Shown: in pieces, positions 26,901-35,877 of the stretch
Position numbering within the stretch: the stretch's first letter is position 1
How the letters are laid out: the number at the start of each line of letters is the position of its first letter
Assembly (NCBI RefSeq): GCF_023100805.1
Contig: NZ_CP095855.1
Location: forward strand, 2,707,001-2,771,000
Direction of reading: 5' to 3'
DNA: 64,000 nucleotides
DNA from: Chitinophaga filiformis
GTDB taxonomy: Bacteria > Bacteroidota > Bacteroidia > Chitinophagales > Chitinophagaceae
Notes under the pieces: generated by a model
Told to the model about the DNA's origin: nothing
The model's input: only the letters and a program-made list of their open reading frames with translations
The model's database searches: none
Program-made: the position numbers and the translations under genes

Positions 26901-28572
26901 ATACCTGCAGGGTGAAGTGGGTGTGAAGGTGAATCTCCGCTTCATTAAAGGGCGCTTCCCGATCATCTCCGGAGCTGCGGCTGTACTGATGCAGGCCAAA
27001 CTGCCTAATCCTACCTGGATGCGCGGGTATATGGCGGTGAAGTTCAGCGTGCTCGGTGGATTGGTAAAAGGAAATCTGCGCATGAAAGTGACCATTGGTG
27101 AAGAATGCCAGATCGTGAACGGTTCCGGTAGCCCTATAGATGTGCAGATGATATCTGACGTAACACCGGCAGATAAGAGCGACGGGGTGGATGTGTTCAC
27201 CGCTCCGCAGGCTGCTTTCAATATGAGTGTGGGGAAAGTGTTCGAAGTGGAAGACGATAACGGTAAGCGTTCCTATCGCTCCCGCTTGTCTGCCTTCACC
27301 ATCACCGACAATGGTGTGGCCGTACCGGGTACATTGAAATGGAATGATAACGGCGATATCGTTTCTTTCTATTCGAAAGAGATACTGCCTTCCAACAGGC
27401 CGCTGAAAGCATATGTGAAGATCACCTTTGAAGAAGTGGTGAATGGCAACTGGCAGACTTACTATGCAGATGGTAAGGAATGCATGGAAGAAAAAACAGT
27501 CAGCTTCACAACAGGTACAGCACCCGATTATATACCTGTCAGCAACCTGGCATACACCTACCCGGTGATAAACCAGCAAAACTTCTACAGGGATGAATAT
27601 CCACAGGGCTTCGTCACCCTGAGAAGAGGACAGGCTTACCTCTTCGATCCGCGCTGGAAGTATGAAGTGAGAGTAGCTGGTGCAGGCGGTAATACGCTGA
27701 AGGCTGAAATGTCTTACGACTCCATCAACCAGGTGATCCGCTATAACCAGGCGCCGCTGGCACTGGGTACGGCTTACCGCTTTGATATCATCGCCATACC
27801 ACCAAATGCATCGGCCACTGATACCGTGGCGGTATACGACCAACCTAAGAAAGAAGAAAGTGAGGATGGCAGCTACGAGGTAGCGAACAACAAAGCACAG
27901 GTAGTGACAAGAGGGGATATTACGAAGTCCTTGCTGAATTACAGTTTCCGCTCCAGCGTGTATAAGACATTTGCAGAGAAGATGGGTAAACTGAAACTGA
28001 AGGATGGATTGTATGAGCGTGTTACTTCAGACGTGATCAGGCTCCTGGCGGATGTAGGTGACTATGAAGGCTTCGAGGTGGCAGAAATGACAGGTAACAA
28101 TGGTACTGGTTTCAGTCCGCTGGTCACCGCTACTGCTACTATGGAAGACGCCTATTTCGGTAGTGATATCAACCCGCTTTTATATCAGCATTACCAGGAG
28201 AATGGTGAGATCACCATCGTGAACAGGGACGTACACATTTTAGGTGTGGTGCCCGATAAAGCCCTGCTCATTATGCCAAGCTACCTGGCAGAAGCAGCGA
28301 CTGGTGGTGTTACTTCCTGGTATAAAACAAGGATCCCGTACCTCTACGACCTGCCATTTATTTATAAGGCTGACTATATAGACCTGCAGACAAGGGCTGT
28401 GCTGAAATACATGCGGACGGGCGATGCCGGTGATGCGAATGTATTGCTCAATAGTACCTTCCCGTTCATGCGCTATGGCAACTATAAAGTGAAATACCAG
28501 TATGTACTGCCAGATGGTACGAAGACCAGCAACGCGATGTTTGATTACTATAATTCTCTGAAAATCCGGTAA
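23914..28572 (+). CDS. Giant exported protein of unknown family (1552 residues)
   Basis: A 1552-residue protein with a signal peptide (MNKYYPLSLLLMLLWCSTKAWA, cleavage near WAGD). The body is rich in beta strands and glycine: repeated amphipathic stretches such as DKFNLDLEANHLTGAGFDGTI, LNGKIGITTSGTAG and VEAKADLGLGIMVIPPIAING suggest an extended beta-solenoid or beta-taco-like fold. The second half has Ig-like segments from about 1090 (AFNMSVGKVFEVEDDNGK; VPGTLKWNDNGDIVSFYSKE). No T9SS sorting domain, lipobox or catalytic motif is visible. Its stop overlaps the next start (TAATG), so the two are translationally coupled. A large antisense open frame is a shadow. Function unknown. Confidence 0.85.
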   Translation: MNKYYPLSLLLMLLWCSTKAWAGDPDSSRLHGPGKEFPVNNIMMTEQRSFPQMDQLLAGSALPAATESLFTTAYLSSLFPADSSVNAYQLKAQEEFEKLDKSNHYTSELGPDDLNELPIGLQQQVGNTNVKIAVSSVIFHPGYAELTVYAKLEIPQNPKKIFFGIKGLKLSYTGGIIGDSKLVLLGNIPININGGSAAIILKGGMNMQTGEGLDQTYVTMDCSGFKELSISADIMFPRSLLTPLDAKDEREKDTAKVVKAAFQTTVRDWNDILVSVSLPAFEITSLKDFGFHVGKAVYDGSDIRNSTDIVYPKGYAERYMPAGTPELWRGVYIQDLEVILPRQFSKGKNIKERVSFGAKNLVIDNNGISGTIFGQNILPAGSASGWKFSVDKFNLDLEANHLTGAGFDGTIQLPVSSTPFFYSAVITADNEYLLKMGTLKKLSFDVWGAKADLDSNSWVQLKLADGQFEPEANLNGKIGITTSGTAGDADDTKKKIVSFQGIKFTNLHLQTKAPYLTATYFGYNDEAKFSNFPVTITEIGLSANEKNASLFFGVKVNLMSGKFGGETRVSVVGAFEEKGDYQSWKFQKLQLDLISIHAELGSAMTIDGTLQIMRDDPVYGDAIGGSIKMKVLNGKVKVDARALFGSKDFRYWYVEAKADLGLGIMVIPPIAINGFGGGAYYHMKKDGVNMQASLTGVNYVPDENTGLGLKATVLFTVGAKVANGEVTFEVAFNNSGGINFMGFYGYATILKIIPGVGNITERLGKKFQQLADAEAKAIKDLGGVGDKLAALKVSNPSAAGQALAKDDYRVGETGLSAYVGIQYDFTSSTFHANFDVYVNAAGGMLTGTATGNRAGWAVIHIAPGEWYFYMGTPENRLGLKFSIGSIKIQTGAYLMAGDNIPGSPPPPQEVADILGVQMSELDYMRDLNATGGGKGFAFGANITVETGDITFLILYANFKCGVGFDIMLKDYGESHCVGKTEPIGMDGWYANGQAYVYLQGEVGVKVNLRFIKGRFPIISGAAAVLMQAKLPNPTWMRGYMAVKFSVLGGLVKGNLRMKVTIGEECQIVNGSGSPIDVQMISDVTPADKSDGVDVFTAPQAAFNMSVGKVFEVEDDNGKRSYRSRLSAFTITDNGVAVPGTLKWNDNGDIVSFYSKEILPSNRPLKAYVKITFEEVVNGNWQTYYADGKECMEEKTVSFTTGTAPDYIPVSNLAYTYPVINQQNFYRDEYPQGFVTLRRGQAYLFDPRWKYEVRVAGAGGNTLKAEMSYDSINQVIRYNQAPLALGTAYRFDIIAIPPNASATDTVAVYDQPKKEESEDGSYEVANNKAQVVTRGDITKSLLNYSFRSSVYKTFAEKMGKLKLKDGLYERVTSDVIRLLADVGDYEGFEVAEMTGNNGTGFSPLVTATATMEDAYFGSDINPLLYQHYQENGEITIVNRDVHILGVVPDKALLIMPSYLAEAATGGVTSWYKTRIPYLYDLPFIYKADYIDLQTRAVLKYMRTGDAGDANVLLNSTFPFMRYGNYKVKYQYVLPDGTKTSNAMFDYYNSLKIR

Positions 28573-30668
28573 TGAAGAAAGTGAAAATAATATTGTCGCT
28601 GTTAATGATGGCCGGAGTGTTCTGCTCCGCTCCTGCAAGTGCACAACGCAAAGCAACCAATAACCTGTACATGAAAGCCACCGTGCGTAAGTCGGGCGTA
28701 TTGCTGCGCTGGGCGGTGGATAATCCTGCTGCCTGGAAAACCACCAATCAATATGGTTTCGAACTGGTGCGGTACACGGTGGCAAGAGACGGGCAGGTGC
28801 TGAAAGCGCCGGAAAAGAAAGTGCTGAACACCACGCCCCTGAAGCCTATGCCGCTGGATGCCTGGGAAGGTATTGCGCAGAAAGACCAGTATGCGGCTAT
28901 CATCGCACAGGCGATATATGGTAAGACCTTCGAGGTATCGGGTAACACGGGCAATAAAAGTGTGGCCAGCATCATTGCACAATCAGCCGAGCAGGAACAA
29001 CGTTTTGCCTTCTCCCTGTATGCGGCCGACAACAGTTTTGCTGCCGCTAAAATGGCCGGCTGGGGTTGGGAAGACAATACGGCAAGGCCTACGGAAAGAT
29101 ACCTCTATCGCATCTATACACTGGCGCCTGCCAGTAAGCTGAAAATAGATACCGGCAATGTGTATATCGGTATGAGCAATTATGAAGAGCTTCCGAAGCC
29201 CGGTGATGTAGGCGCTATATTCGGAGATAAAAGCGTGATGCTGAGCTGGGAGTATAATGCCTATAAGGCTTACTATACATCCTGGATCGTGGAGAAATCA
29301 ATGGATAATGGTGTGACGTACGAACGTGCTACCAATCTGCCGGTGGCTAATATTAACGAGAAAGACGATAAGCCTTCTCCGCGCATGTACTACATGGATT
29401 CCCTGCCTGACAATGAAAGGACCTGTTATTACCGTGTGAGAGGTATCTCGCCTTTCGGTGAACTGGGGCCTCCATCAGCACCTGCTTCCGGTAAAGGAAA
29501 GCACCTCCTGCGGTATGTGCCTAACATCCGCAGTAATAATGTAGACGAAAAAGGCATTGCAACGATCAGCTGGGAATTTGAAGAAGCAGGTAATAAACTG
29601 ATCAAAGGTTTCCGCCTGAACCAGGCGCCGACTGTGAGCGGACCGTATAAGGTAGTGATGGACAATATTGCGCCTGAGCAGCGTTCCCTGGAATATGCGC
29701 ATTTGAATCCTACCAACTACTTCACCATGACGGCCGTAGCAAAGGATGGTGGTACCACCACTTCATTCCCTGTGCTGGTCCAGCCGGTGGATTCTACGCC
29801 GCCGGTAGCCCCCGTAGGGCTTTCCGCAACGATAGACAGCAATGGGATTGTAAGCCTGAAATGGGAGAAGAATAAGGAGAGCGATCTTTTGGGGTATGCC
29901 ATCTTCAGGGGGAATAATCCCGGCGAGGAAATGTCGCCCGTGATCGATAGCGTATGGCGTAACAACGAATTCAGAGACAGTGTTGCAGTAAAGTCATTGA
30001 ACAGTAAAGTGTATTACGCAGTAAAGGCGCTGGACCAGCGGTATAACGAATCTCCCTTCTCTGCAGTGCTGGAAGCAAAGAAACCGGACGTAGTGCCGCC
30101 TGCTTCTCCCATCTTCTCCGGTTATAGTGTGAAGAACGATACGGTGTACCTGTCATGGGCACGCAGCAGTGATGAAGATGTGGCGGAACATCTGCTGTAC
30201 AGGAAAGTAGGATTGGACAAAACCACTAAATGGGATCTTATCAGTCGCATGACGGCGAAGGGCGTGTATGGCTATTCTGATGCGGCCGTTGTTGGCGGTA
30301 ACACCTACTCTTACATCATCACCGCAAAAGACAGCAGCGGACTGGAATCTGTGCCGGTGCAACCTGTAACGGTGAAGGTGCCGGTGAGCCCTGAATCGAT
30401 CCGCGTAAAAGGCTTCAACGCTGCGGCCAACAGGCAGGAACGGTACATTGAAGTGTCCTGGAATGCGATAGCAGATAAGACGGCTGAGTACCAGTTGTAC
30501 AAAGGAGAGAAAGATCAGCCGGTGACGCTGTGGAAAGTAGTGGAGGGAGGTACAAGAAGCATTACAGATCAGCAGTTAAAGATCAATACAACTTACAAAT
30601 ATGGTATCCGTGTGGTAAAGGCGAATGGTGCAATGGGGCAATACCAGGAAATAGAAGTTAAATATTAA
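28572..30668 (+). CDS. Exported fibronectin type III repeat protein
   Basis: A 698-residue protein with a signal peptide (about 1-25, cleavage SASAQ). The N-terminal 200 residues are a separate region containing MKATVRKSGVLLRWAVDNPAAW. Then come about five fibronectin type III domains starting near 210, 310, 405, 500 and 605, with typical strands SVMLSWEYNA, IATISWEFEEAG, IVSLKWEKNKESDLLGYAIFR, TVYLSWARSSDEDVAEHLLYR and YIEVSWNAIADKTAEYQLYK. No catalytic or membrane-anchor motif. The ATG overlaps the stop of the preceding gene by one base. FN3 arrays in secreted bacterial proteins act as spacers or adhesion modules; here it is probably a structural part of the surface apparatus. Confidence 0.85.
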   Translation: MKKVKIILSLLMMAGVFCSAPASAQRKATNNLYMKATVRKSGVLLRWAVDNPAAWKTTNQYGFELVRYTVARDGQVLKAPEKKVLNTTPLKPMPLDAWEGIAQKDQYAAIIAQAIYGKTFEVSGNTGNKSVASIIAQSAEQEQRFAFSLYAADNSFAAAKMAGWGWEDNTARPTERYLYRIYTLAPASKLKIDTGNVYIGMSNYEELPKPGDVGAIFGDKSVMLSWEYNAYKAYYTSWIVEKSMDNGVTYERATNLPVANINEKDDKPSPRMYYMDSLPDNERTCYYRVRGISPFGELGPPSAPASGKGKHLLRYVPNIRSNNVDEKGIATISWEFEEAGNKLIKGFRLNQAPTVSGPYKVVMDNIAPEQRSLEYAHLNPTNYFTMTAVAKDGGTTTSFPVLVQPVDSTPPVAPVGLSATIDSNGIVSLKWEKNKESDLLGYAIFRGNNPGEEMSPVIDSVWRNNEFRDSVAVKSLNSKVYYAVKALDQRYNESPFSAVLEAKKPDVVPPASPIFSGYSVKNDTVYLSWARSSDEDVAEHLLYRKVGLDKTTKWDLISRMTAKGVYGYSDAAVVGGNTYSYIITAKDSSGLESVPVQPVTVKVPVSPESIRVKGFNAAANRQERYIEVSWNAIADKTAEYQLYKGEKDQPVTLWKVVEGGTRSITDQQLKINTTYKYGIRVVKANGAMGQYQEIEVKY

Positions 30669-30680
30669 GATATAAACACG

Positions 30681-33600
30681 ATGGCTATGAAAAGATTTTT
30701 ACTCTTTTGGCTGTTCTTATTAGTTACAAGCCGTTGTTTGGCCCAGGAAGCAGTGAAATATGATTTCTTCTGGTCTATCTATATGTATGGGCAGGACGGT
30801 ACCGCCGGTTGTGAGAGCTATACAAGTGTTGTAGCGGAAATGGAGAATGGGGAAAAGCTTGTAACAAGGACCAAACTGGATGGGGTAGCAACCGGAGGTT
30901 TCGGGAACAAAACTTATTTTGGAACTTTTGTCTTTTCGTCTGATAACAAGGTGAAAAGATTCCGCATCTACACCATTAAGAAGAATGGGAACTGTAGCGT
31001 AGCTGCGCAGGGAACAACCTATACACCTGATATAGACTATAGTGAAAGATGCCATACGCTCAGTTATAAAGGACTGTTTCCCGGATTCGGTTCCAATTCT
31101 GAACTGCAGATTATTATGCGGCCACTCTCGAGCAAGTTCGAGATAAAGTTTGATGTCAACCATAAGCTGAGCCGCTATGCCTACGATTTCGAATCGTACG
31201 CTACATTGAATTACACTGATGGTACCAATGAGACCTTTAGCCTGAAAGACAGGTCTTACACACCTGCTTATGAAAATGAACAGATCTGGCGTTCTGTCTC
31301 GGAATGGGAGGCGAAAAGGATCAAGGACATCGATATTAATTACCGGTGGAGGAATGAATCCAACCAGGGGTACCAGACGGGTACGAAAAAGATAGCCGTC
31401 AACAATAACGGCAATTTCTTTGACATGACGGTGGGTACGCCGTATAATGGCATGTCTGCATCGGATGCGACTATTAATATCAGCCTTTCGCAATATTTCA
31501 GTCATATCACCTCGGGGCCGGAGCCTAACAACACAACACTGCCTGTAGATCAGCAGGTATATATAAAGACGCTGAACCCAGACATCAGGGCCGACGTCAT
31601 GCGATGGTATTATAGCCTCGATAACTGGGTTACTGTCCGGGCTTTTCCTGAGAACCTGCTGTGGAAAAACCCGAGTTATTTCAGCGCCAATGAGCTGCTG
31701 TCCGGAGCAGGCCTTGCCAATCTGGGAAAGACAGTGATGATCAAAGGCTACGATGTTTGTGGAAATGAAACATATACGGCTCCCTATAACCTGGTGATCA
31801 GTCTTTCGTCCCCGACAATCGTTGATGCAAAAGGTGTTGATGTTTCCTGCTATGGCAAAGCGGACGGAGGAATAAAGCTGAAGTTCAGCAGGCAGCTGTA
31901 TCCGGGTGAAACACTGGGTCTGCAGGCTGTGGACCCTAATGCAGGGCCGGGAGGAACGGTAAAGAACTTTGATGTGGTAATAGCGGCTGACGGTACTTAC
32001 ACCACACCGGCTGACAGACCCTTGAGTGGCGGAACATATAAACTGACGCTGATCGGTGGTTACCAGGGTAACAGCATTTATAGCGGTTCAAATGCTCATA
32101 CGGCTACTGTGACGATCTTTGACCCGCAGCCACTGGTATTTTCAACTCCGGTGCCGGGCGCAGTAAAATGTTATGATGGCAGCGATGGTTCCATCACTTT
32201 ATCGGGCAGCGGTGGTACGCAGCCATACAAGTTATTATACAAGGCAGCGGGAGATGCTGCTTTCAATACAACAGATTTCACTGCCAATCCATATACCTTC
32301 AGCAATCTCAGGAAGGGAGATTATGTTGTGTCTATTACGGATAAAAACAGTTGTCCTGCTAAAAATGGCGCTGGCGACACAGAAGCAGCGGTAAGCATCA
32401 CACAGCCGGATGCGCCCTTACAGAAAGACAACGTGACCGCTGTGGATCCTTTGGCCAATGGCAGTACAGATGGCAGCATCACCGTGCGGCTGAAAGGAGG
32501 TTCACCTTTCGCGGATGGCTCGTATAATGTTACCTGGACGAGATCTGACGGGCAAACTTTCACACCGGTAAATACAGTAGGAAATAATATCTATACCACG
32601 AAGCTCAGTAACCTGGGCGCTGGCTTGTATACACTGACAGTGAAAGACAAGAACTATGATGCCGCTGCTCCGGCCGGCAATGGTGGCTGTCTCTATACGG
32701 AACAGGTACAACTGACAGACCCTCCGGTACTGGAAGCCGGTATTAGTGTTGCCGATAGTATCTCCTGTTATGGCATGAGTGATGGTAGCCTGCTGGCAGT
32801 ACCTGCGGGCGGTGTGCGGATGGCCGCGGCGCCTTATTATACTTTCCAATGGTATAAACAGGACGTGAACGGTAACTGGCAGGACCTGAACATTACCAGT
32901 ATCAAGGCTACGGGACTTAATACCGGCCGTTACAGGGTGCTTGTGACAGACGCCAACAATATTCAGAAATATTCAGACCCTAAAGATTTTATAGAACCCG
33001 GCGATCTGAAGATACAGTTCAGCGAAACACCGGTATCCTGCTTTGGCGGCAGCAATGGTACTTCCACCGCAACAGTGACGGGTGGTACACCACCATTCAG
33101 CTATGCCTGGACAGGAGGAGCTACAACCGTTACAGCTACCAATCTTGCTACAGGTACTTATACACTGAATGTCCAGGACTACCATGCTTGTAAGGTATCT
33201 GACCTGTCGTTCATTGCGCAGCCGGCGGAAGCATTACAGATCGTTACTGCGCCTGTTACCTTCCCGCGTGGTTATGGCTATACAGATGGCAATATCAAAG
33301 TATTGCTGAAAGGTGGTACAGCAAAAGCGGATGGTTCTTATAACATTACCTGGAAGAAGGCAGATGGAACCGTATTAAGTAATTATACATCATCCGTGCA
33401 GCCGGGCGGTTATGAAACGCTGCTCAGCAATATTGGCGCGGGCGATTATGTGTTGACCGTAACAGATGCCAATTATACCGGTACAGGCCTGGCTTCCGAT
33501 GAACAGGCATGTTATCTTGAACAGCCTTTCCATGTCACCCAGCCAGACCCCATCGTTACAACGGTGACGGAACAGCATTATGTATCCTGTAAAGGAGATG

Positions 33601-35867
33601 CAGATGGCGCGCTGATCGTGGCCACGACAGGTGGTATGAAATATCCTGCGGGGCAACCACCCTATCTCTATCAATGGTATCGTATAGATGCCGGTACACC
33701 TGTGTTATTGCCACAGACGACAGCAATTGCTTCGGGCCTGCCAACAGGCACTTATAAAGTGATCGTGACAGATATGAATACTGTGAGCAGGGAATCTGAT
33801 TCTTTTGTACTGGTGGAACCAAAACTGCTGGAAGTGAAACTGGCAGCACGTGCGGTGAGCTGTAACAGTGGTACGGATGGTTTTGTGAAATCGACCGTAA
33901 CAGGTGGTACACTGCCTTACAGCTGGTCCTGGACAAACAGCGCCAATACACAGGATATTATAAATGTGGCAGCAGGTAATTATGGGCTGCTGCTGACAGA
34001 CGGACATGCCTGTATCGTGCAGAAAGATACTACTGTTATTGAACCGGCTATGCCGCTGGCTGTAGCAGATGTTACGCCGGTTGATCCAAAGGCTTTTGGG
34101 TATACAGATGGTAGTATACAGGTAACGCTGACAGGTGGAACATCCGCTGCAAATGGTCTTTATAACATTGAATGGACAGATGCTACAGGTAAGCAGCTCA
34201 CGACATTCACACAGACAAAAACAGCGAACGGCGTTGTTACTTTATTACAGAATGTAGGTGATGGGAACTATACACTGAAAGTAAAAGATGCGCAGTATGC
34301 TATCTCTGCAGATGGCAGTACGACAGGTTGTTACGTCGAAGCTACCTATACCCTGCATGAGCCGCCACTGTTGGAGGCTGTGCTGAGAGAGTACCGCTAT
34401 ATTTCCTGTATCAATATTGCAGACGGGCAACTGGCTGCACATGCGCAGGGTGGTATTCCTTTTACAAGCGGCCTGCCTTATAAATACCAGTGGTATAGCA
34501 TTGTAAATGGTGCAGAAACACTGATACCGCAAACAGACAGTATCATCACCGGTATGCCGGCAGGTAAATACCTGGTGAAGGTGACGGACTTTAATAATAT
34601 CACCCGCAGTTCACCGGTATTTACATTACAACAACCAGCCAGACTTGATATCAGCTTCACTACCGCTGCCGTCACCTGTGCATCTGGTATGGATGGTAGT
34701 ATCGCCGCCAATGTAACGGGTGGTACAACACCTTACCATTACGAATGGACAAACGGTGAAACAACAGCAAATATTAAAGACCTGACAGAAGGCACTTATA
34801 TGCTGTATGTAACAGATGCGCATGGTTGCGTGGCATTAAAACAGGCGGATATCTTTATTCCGGAAGGTATCAAAACTGCTCCGGTAATAAAAGCGCCGAC
34901 CTGTAATGGTTTCTGCGACGGCACCATCACAGTTGGTGTAAGCGGAGGCATTGCCCCTTATACCTACGCATGGGATAATGGCAGTAAGAGCAAAGACCTG
35001 AGCGGGCTTTGTGCAGGTAAGTATACCCTGACCATTACAGATGCCAATAATTGTAAGCGTATCCAGTCGTTCACACTGACTGATCCGGCGCCGCTTGTTA
35101 TTAACATCGGTGCAGATAAAACACTCTGCAATGGCCAGGCATGGAACGTCAGCGCGGCTATTCCTGATGCACAGGCGAAATATAAATGGAGCGGTGATAA
35201 TGGTTTCACTTCGGACAAAGCAGCCGTTACCCTTAACCAGACCGGTAGCTATCATGTGCTGGTGACGGACAGCAAGGGTTGTAAAGGAGCAGATACCATC
35301 GCCATCAAACAATACCAGGCAGATATCGCAGCAGAGTTTGTAGCGCCGACACAGGCATTTAATAATGAAACGGTCTCTTTCGTGAATATCAGCTATCCGA
35401 GACCTGAATGGGTGGAATGGGTACTGCCGCAGGATAAGGGTGTGACCGTAGTGAGCAAGACAGATATGCTGGCAGAGCTGCAGTTTGCTGATACGGGTTT
35501 CTATACGATCAGTCTCCGTGCACATATCGGCGATTGTGAGCAGGTATTTACCAAGCGCATTTCGATCCTGAAAGGGCAGGAATTCCCTGTACCCGGAGGG
35601 GCGCAGACGCCGTTCATTCTTGACTTTAACGTGATGCCTAATCCGACGGACGGTCAGTTTACCGTACAGGTGAAACTGGACAAGCAGTCGGAGATCAGGT
35701 TACGCATGATCAATATCATTTCCAATCAGCTGGTCAGCGACAGGAAAGAAAGTGCGGCCACGCAGTTCAACATCAACTACCAGCTGAATGTGACGGCGGG
35801 TACTTACCTGTTGCTGCTGGAAACACCTATGGGCAATGCAGTCAGGAAAATTGTCATAAACAAGTAG
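30681..35867 (+). CDS. SprB-repeat cell-surface protein with T9SS sorting domain
   Basis: A 1728-residue T9SS cargo protein. It has a signal peptide (about 1-22, cleavage CLAQ), an N-terminal region of about 360 residues without recognised domains, then at least nine SprB-type repeats. Each repeat has a cysteine start such as VSCYGKADGGI, VKCYDGSDGSI, VSCFGGSNGTS, VTCASGMDGSI or PTCNGFCDGTI followed by TGGTPPFSYAW-like strands. A C-terminal type-A sorting domain follows (FNVMPNPTDGQFTVQV; GTYLLLLETPMGNAVRKIVINK). SprB repeats are named after the gliding adhesin of Flavobacterium johnsoniae. T9SS export implies attachment to, or release from, the cell surface. It starts 12 bases after the FN3 gene. 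Confidence 0.9.
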   Translation: MAMKRFLLFWLFLLVTSRCLAQEAVKYDFFWSIYMYGQDGTAGCESYTSVVAEMENGEKLVTRTKLDGVATGGFGNKTYFGTFVFSSDNKVKRFRIYTIKKNGNCSVAAQGTTYTPDIDYSERCHTLSYKGLFPGFGSNSELQIIMRPLSSKFEIKFDVNHKLSRYAYDFESYATLNYTDGTNETFSLKDRSYTPAYENEQIWRSVSEWEAKRIKDIDINYRWRNESNQGYQTGTKKIAVNNNGNFFDMTVGTPYNGMSASDATINISLSQYFSHITSGPEPNNTTLPVDQQVYIKTLNPDIRADVMRWYYSLDNWVTVRAFPENLLWKNPSYFSANELLSGAGLANLGKTVMIKGYDVCGNETYTAPYNLVISLSSPTIVDAKGVDVSCYGKADGGIKLKFSRQLYPGETLGLQAVDPNAGPGGTVKNFDVVIAADGTYTTPADRPLSGGTYKLTLIGGYQGNSIYSGSNAHTATVTIFDPQPLVFSTPVPGAVKCYDGSDGSITLSGSGGTQPYKLLYKAAGDAAFNTTDFTANPYTFSNLRKGDYVVSITDKNSCPAKNGAGDTEAAVSITQPDAPLQKDNVTAVDPLANGSTDGSITVRLKGGSPFADGSYNVTWTRSDGQTFTPVNTVGNNIYTTKLSNLGAGLYTLTVKDKNYDAAAPAGNGGCLYTEQVQLTDPPVLEAGISVADSISCYGMSDGSLLAVPAGGVRMAAAPYYTFQWYKQDVNGNWQDLNITSIKATGLNTGRYRVLVTDANNIQKYSDPKDFIEPGDLKIQFSETPVSCFGGSNGTSTATVTGGTPPFSYAWTGGATTVTATNLATGTYTLNVQDYHACKVSDLSFIAQPAEALQIVTAPVTFPRGYGYTDGNIKVLLKGGTAKADGSYNITWKKADGTVLSNYTSSVQPGGYETLLSNIGAGDYVLTVTDANYTGTGLASDEQACYLEQPFHVTQPDPIVTTVTEQHYVSCKGDADGALIVATTGGMKYPAGQPPYLYQWYRIDAGTPVLLPQTTAIASGLPTGTYKVIVTDMNTVSRESDSFVLVEPKLLEVKLAARAVSCNSGTDGFVKSTVTGGTLPYSWSWTNSANTQDIINVAAGNYGLLLTDGHACIVQKDTTVIEPAMPLAVADVTPVDPKAFGYTDGSIQVTLTGGTSAANGLYNIEWTDATGKQLTTFTQTKTANGVVTLLQNVGDGNYTLKVKDAQYAISADGSTTGCYVEATYTLHEPPLLEAVLREYRYISCINIADGQLAAHAQGGIPFTSGLPYKYQWYSIVNGAETLIPQTDSIITGMPAGKYLVKVTDFNNITRSSPVFTLQQPARLDISFTTAAVTCASGMDGSIAANVTGGTTPYHYEWTNGETTANIKDLTEGTYMLYVTDAHGCVALKQADIFIPEGIKTAPVIKAPTCNGFCDGTITVGVSGGIAPYTYAWDNGSKSKDLSGLCAGKYTLTITDANNCKRIQSFTLTDPAPLVINIGADKTLCNGQAWNVSAAIPDAQAKYKWSGDNGFTSDKAAVTLNQTGSYHVLVTDSKGCKGADTIAIKQYQADIAAEFVAPTQAFNNETVSFVNISYPRPEWVEWVLPQDKGVTVVSKTDMLAELQFADTGFYTISLRAHIGDCEQVFTKRISILKGQEFPVPGGAQTPFILDFNVMPNPTDGQFTVQVKLDKQSEIRLRMINIISNQLVSDRKESAATQFNINYQLNVTAGTYLLLLETPMGNAVRKIVINK
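32430..34890 (+). repeat. Three-copy long tandem repeat (about 0.82 kb each) in the SprB-repeat gene
   Basis: Copies start near 32430, 33242 and 34068, each about 272 codons. Every unit has the same three-part order: a block with a TDG core (STDGSITV, YTDGNIKV, YTDGSIQV), a block starting ISC/VSC with a QWY strand, and a shorter VSC/VTC block with a TGGT strand and a (Y/G)HA/GC end. Protein similarity is clear while DNA has diverged, so the triplication is old. Confidence 0.8.
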
Positions 35868-35877
35868 CATCAGAAAA

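Noticed and set aside
25678..27843. A 721-codon open frame on the minus strand opposite the 1552-residue gene
   Set aside because: It has an amino-acid make-up rich in His, Arg, Tyr and Ile typical of antisense shadow frames, no signal or family motif, and the plus-strand gene has signal peptide and tight operon spacing.
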